From: an uncultured Pseudomonadales bacterium
GTDB lineage: Bacteria; Pseudomonadota; Gammaproteobacteria; Pseudomonadales; Porticoccaceae
Length of the DNA stretch: 6,099 bases
NCBI GenBank assembly: GCA_937998635.1
Contig: CALLDA010000081.1
Location: 1 to 6,099, forward strand
Reading direction: 5' to 3'
Shown here: positions 5,362 through 6,099 of the stretch, one piece after another
Position numbering within the stretch: the first letter of the stretch is position 1
How the letters are laid out: every line of letters starts with the position of its first letter
Translations under genes and position numbers: made by a program
The notes under the pieces: generated by a model
The model's input: only the letters and a program-made list of their open reading frames with translations
Database searches by the model: none
What the model was told of the DNA's origin: nothing

Positions 5362-6099
5362 CTAGGCTGAAACTTTATCAAAAACGTAAGGCTCAAGCGT
5401 CTCCTGTGCCTTCATTCGATATTTGTGCCAGCGACCACCACCGTAGTAAACCAGCTGACCGGGCTTGGCGGTACCTTCGTGATCGTAGTAAGAAATACAA
5501 TCCCGTAGTGGCTGTGTGGCTATGTCCGCCTGGGCACAATGCTCGGCATACTCAACCTGAGAGTCCTCGGTAATATCGACAATATCAGCGCCTTTTTCTG
5601 CCATTGTATCGAGCATCCACTGTACATAGTTACCATGATCTTCGATGGTATCGGTGAAGTTAAAGCTACCACCGCCGCCCTGAGGGCCGGTGATAACAAA
5701 CATGTTAGGGAAGCCCCTGGTTTGCATGCCCAGCCAGGTTTTAGTGCCATCCTCATCCCAGGTTTGCTTCAGGGATCGACCATCACGGCCCTTGATCATG
5801 TCAAATGTGGCAGTCGCCATCCACTGGAATCCGGTCGCGTAAATCAGCACATCAAGTGGATACTCTACGCCATCATGGACAACACCCCTCTCATTGATTT
5901 CGGCAACACCACGGGGTGCTGTGTCAACCAGATGAACATTAGGCTTGTTAAATGTCGGCAGATATTCATCGTGGAAGGTCGGCCGTTTACAGCCATAAGC
6001 ATAATAAGGTTTAAGTGCCGCTGCGGTTTTAGGATCTTCGACGATAGCATCAACACGTTCGCGAATTTGCTCCATAATGCGGAAGTTGGTATCTAGCAT
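5362..6099 (-). CDS. FAD-dependent monooxygenase, Baeyer-Villiger type (C-terminal part)
   Basis: A flavoprotein monooxygenase that would use NADPH and O2, probably to turn a ketone into an ester or lactone; the substrate is unknown. The 245 visible residues are the C-terminal half of a protein normally near 500-600 residues. The N-terminal FAD and NADPH dinucleotide folds and the BVMO fingerprint lie beyond the window. The ATG at the edge (6097-6099) is almost certainly an internal methionine, since MLDTNFRIMEQIRERV continues family sequence. Visible family marks are YGCKRPTFHDEYLPTFNKPN (about 35-54), then VLIYATGF (84-91), with the ATG motif typical of these monooxygenases near the second FAD-binding strand. 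Then come NMFVITGPQGGGGSFNF and an EDHGNYVQWML segment, corresponding to the GPQ...E-H...W region of cyclohexanone-monooxygenase relatives. The end, YYGGGRWHKYR, leads to TAG at 5362-5364. It converges on the copper operon across a shared terminator and shows no metal link. Confidence 0.9.
   Translation of the reverse strand: MLDTNFRIMEQIRERVDAIVEDPKTAAALKPYYAYGCKRPTFHDEYLPTFNKPNVHLVDTAPRGVAEINERGVVHDGVEYPLDVLIYATGFQWMATATFDMIKGRDGRSLKQTWDEDGTKTWLGMQTRGFPNMFVITGPQGGGGSFNFTDTIEDHGNYVQWMLDTMAEKGADIVDITEDSQVEYAEHCAQADIATQPLRDCISYYDHEGTAKPGQLVYYGGGRWHKYRMKAQETLEPYVFDKVSA

Noticed and set aside
5539..6096. 185-residue frame on the + strand opposite the monooxygenase
   Set aside because: The minus strand encodes clear monooxygenase motifs over the same stretch; the plus-strand translation is not family-like.
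6097..6099. ATG (minus strand) as the true start of the monooxygenase
   Set aside because: A 245-residue protein would lack both dinucleotide-binding folds; the sequence at the edge is mid-protein for this family.

Overview
The window reads as chromosomal DNA of a gammaproteobacterium of moderate GC content, possibly a marine lineage. This rests on the character of the proteins: a Spinster-like MFS carrier, a PCP-motif MerR regulator, a CopA ATPase, a short anchored cupredoxin and a Baeyer-Villiger-type monooxygenase. The placement is an inference; no rRNA or other marker gene is present.

Layout. (1) Positions 1-1296, + strand: the 3' part of an MFS transporter gene whose start lies before the window. 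(2) Positions 1297-1710: a gene-poor stretch. It holds an open but start-less frame (1278-1532), probably a gene remnant, then a textbook MerR-type promoter (1540-1570) and a leader of about 130 bases. (3) Positions 1711-5134, + strand: four co-directional genes with short gaps. They are a MerR-family metal regulator, a 64-residue unidentified protein, a complete P1B-type Cu(I) ATPase (copA-like) and a membrane-anchored cupredoxin-like protein. (4) Positions 5306-5348: a strong bidirectional intrinsic terminator. (5) Positions 5362-6099, - strand: the C-terminal part of an FAD-dependent, Baeyer-Villiger-like monooxygenase whose start lies beyond the window.

How it works together. The middle block looks like a self-regulated copper (or soft-metal) efflux operon. 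The MerR protein should bind the perfect dyad between the -35 and the -10, which are 19 bp apart, and activate its own operon when metal is bound. CopA would expel Cu(I) across the inner membrane, and the anchored cupredoxin could hold or hand on copper at the outer face. The flanking MFS carrier and monooxygenase have no obvious link to metals. They suggest a catabolic or uptake neighbourhood into which the metal cassette is set.

The points most worth a second look are three. The 64-residue protein has a predicted beta-alpha-beta-beta order resembling half of an HMA domain, without its cysteines. The regulator's cysteine pattern does not match CueR although its target pump has Cu(I) signatures. 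The start-less frame ends just before the metal promoter.
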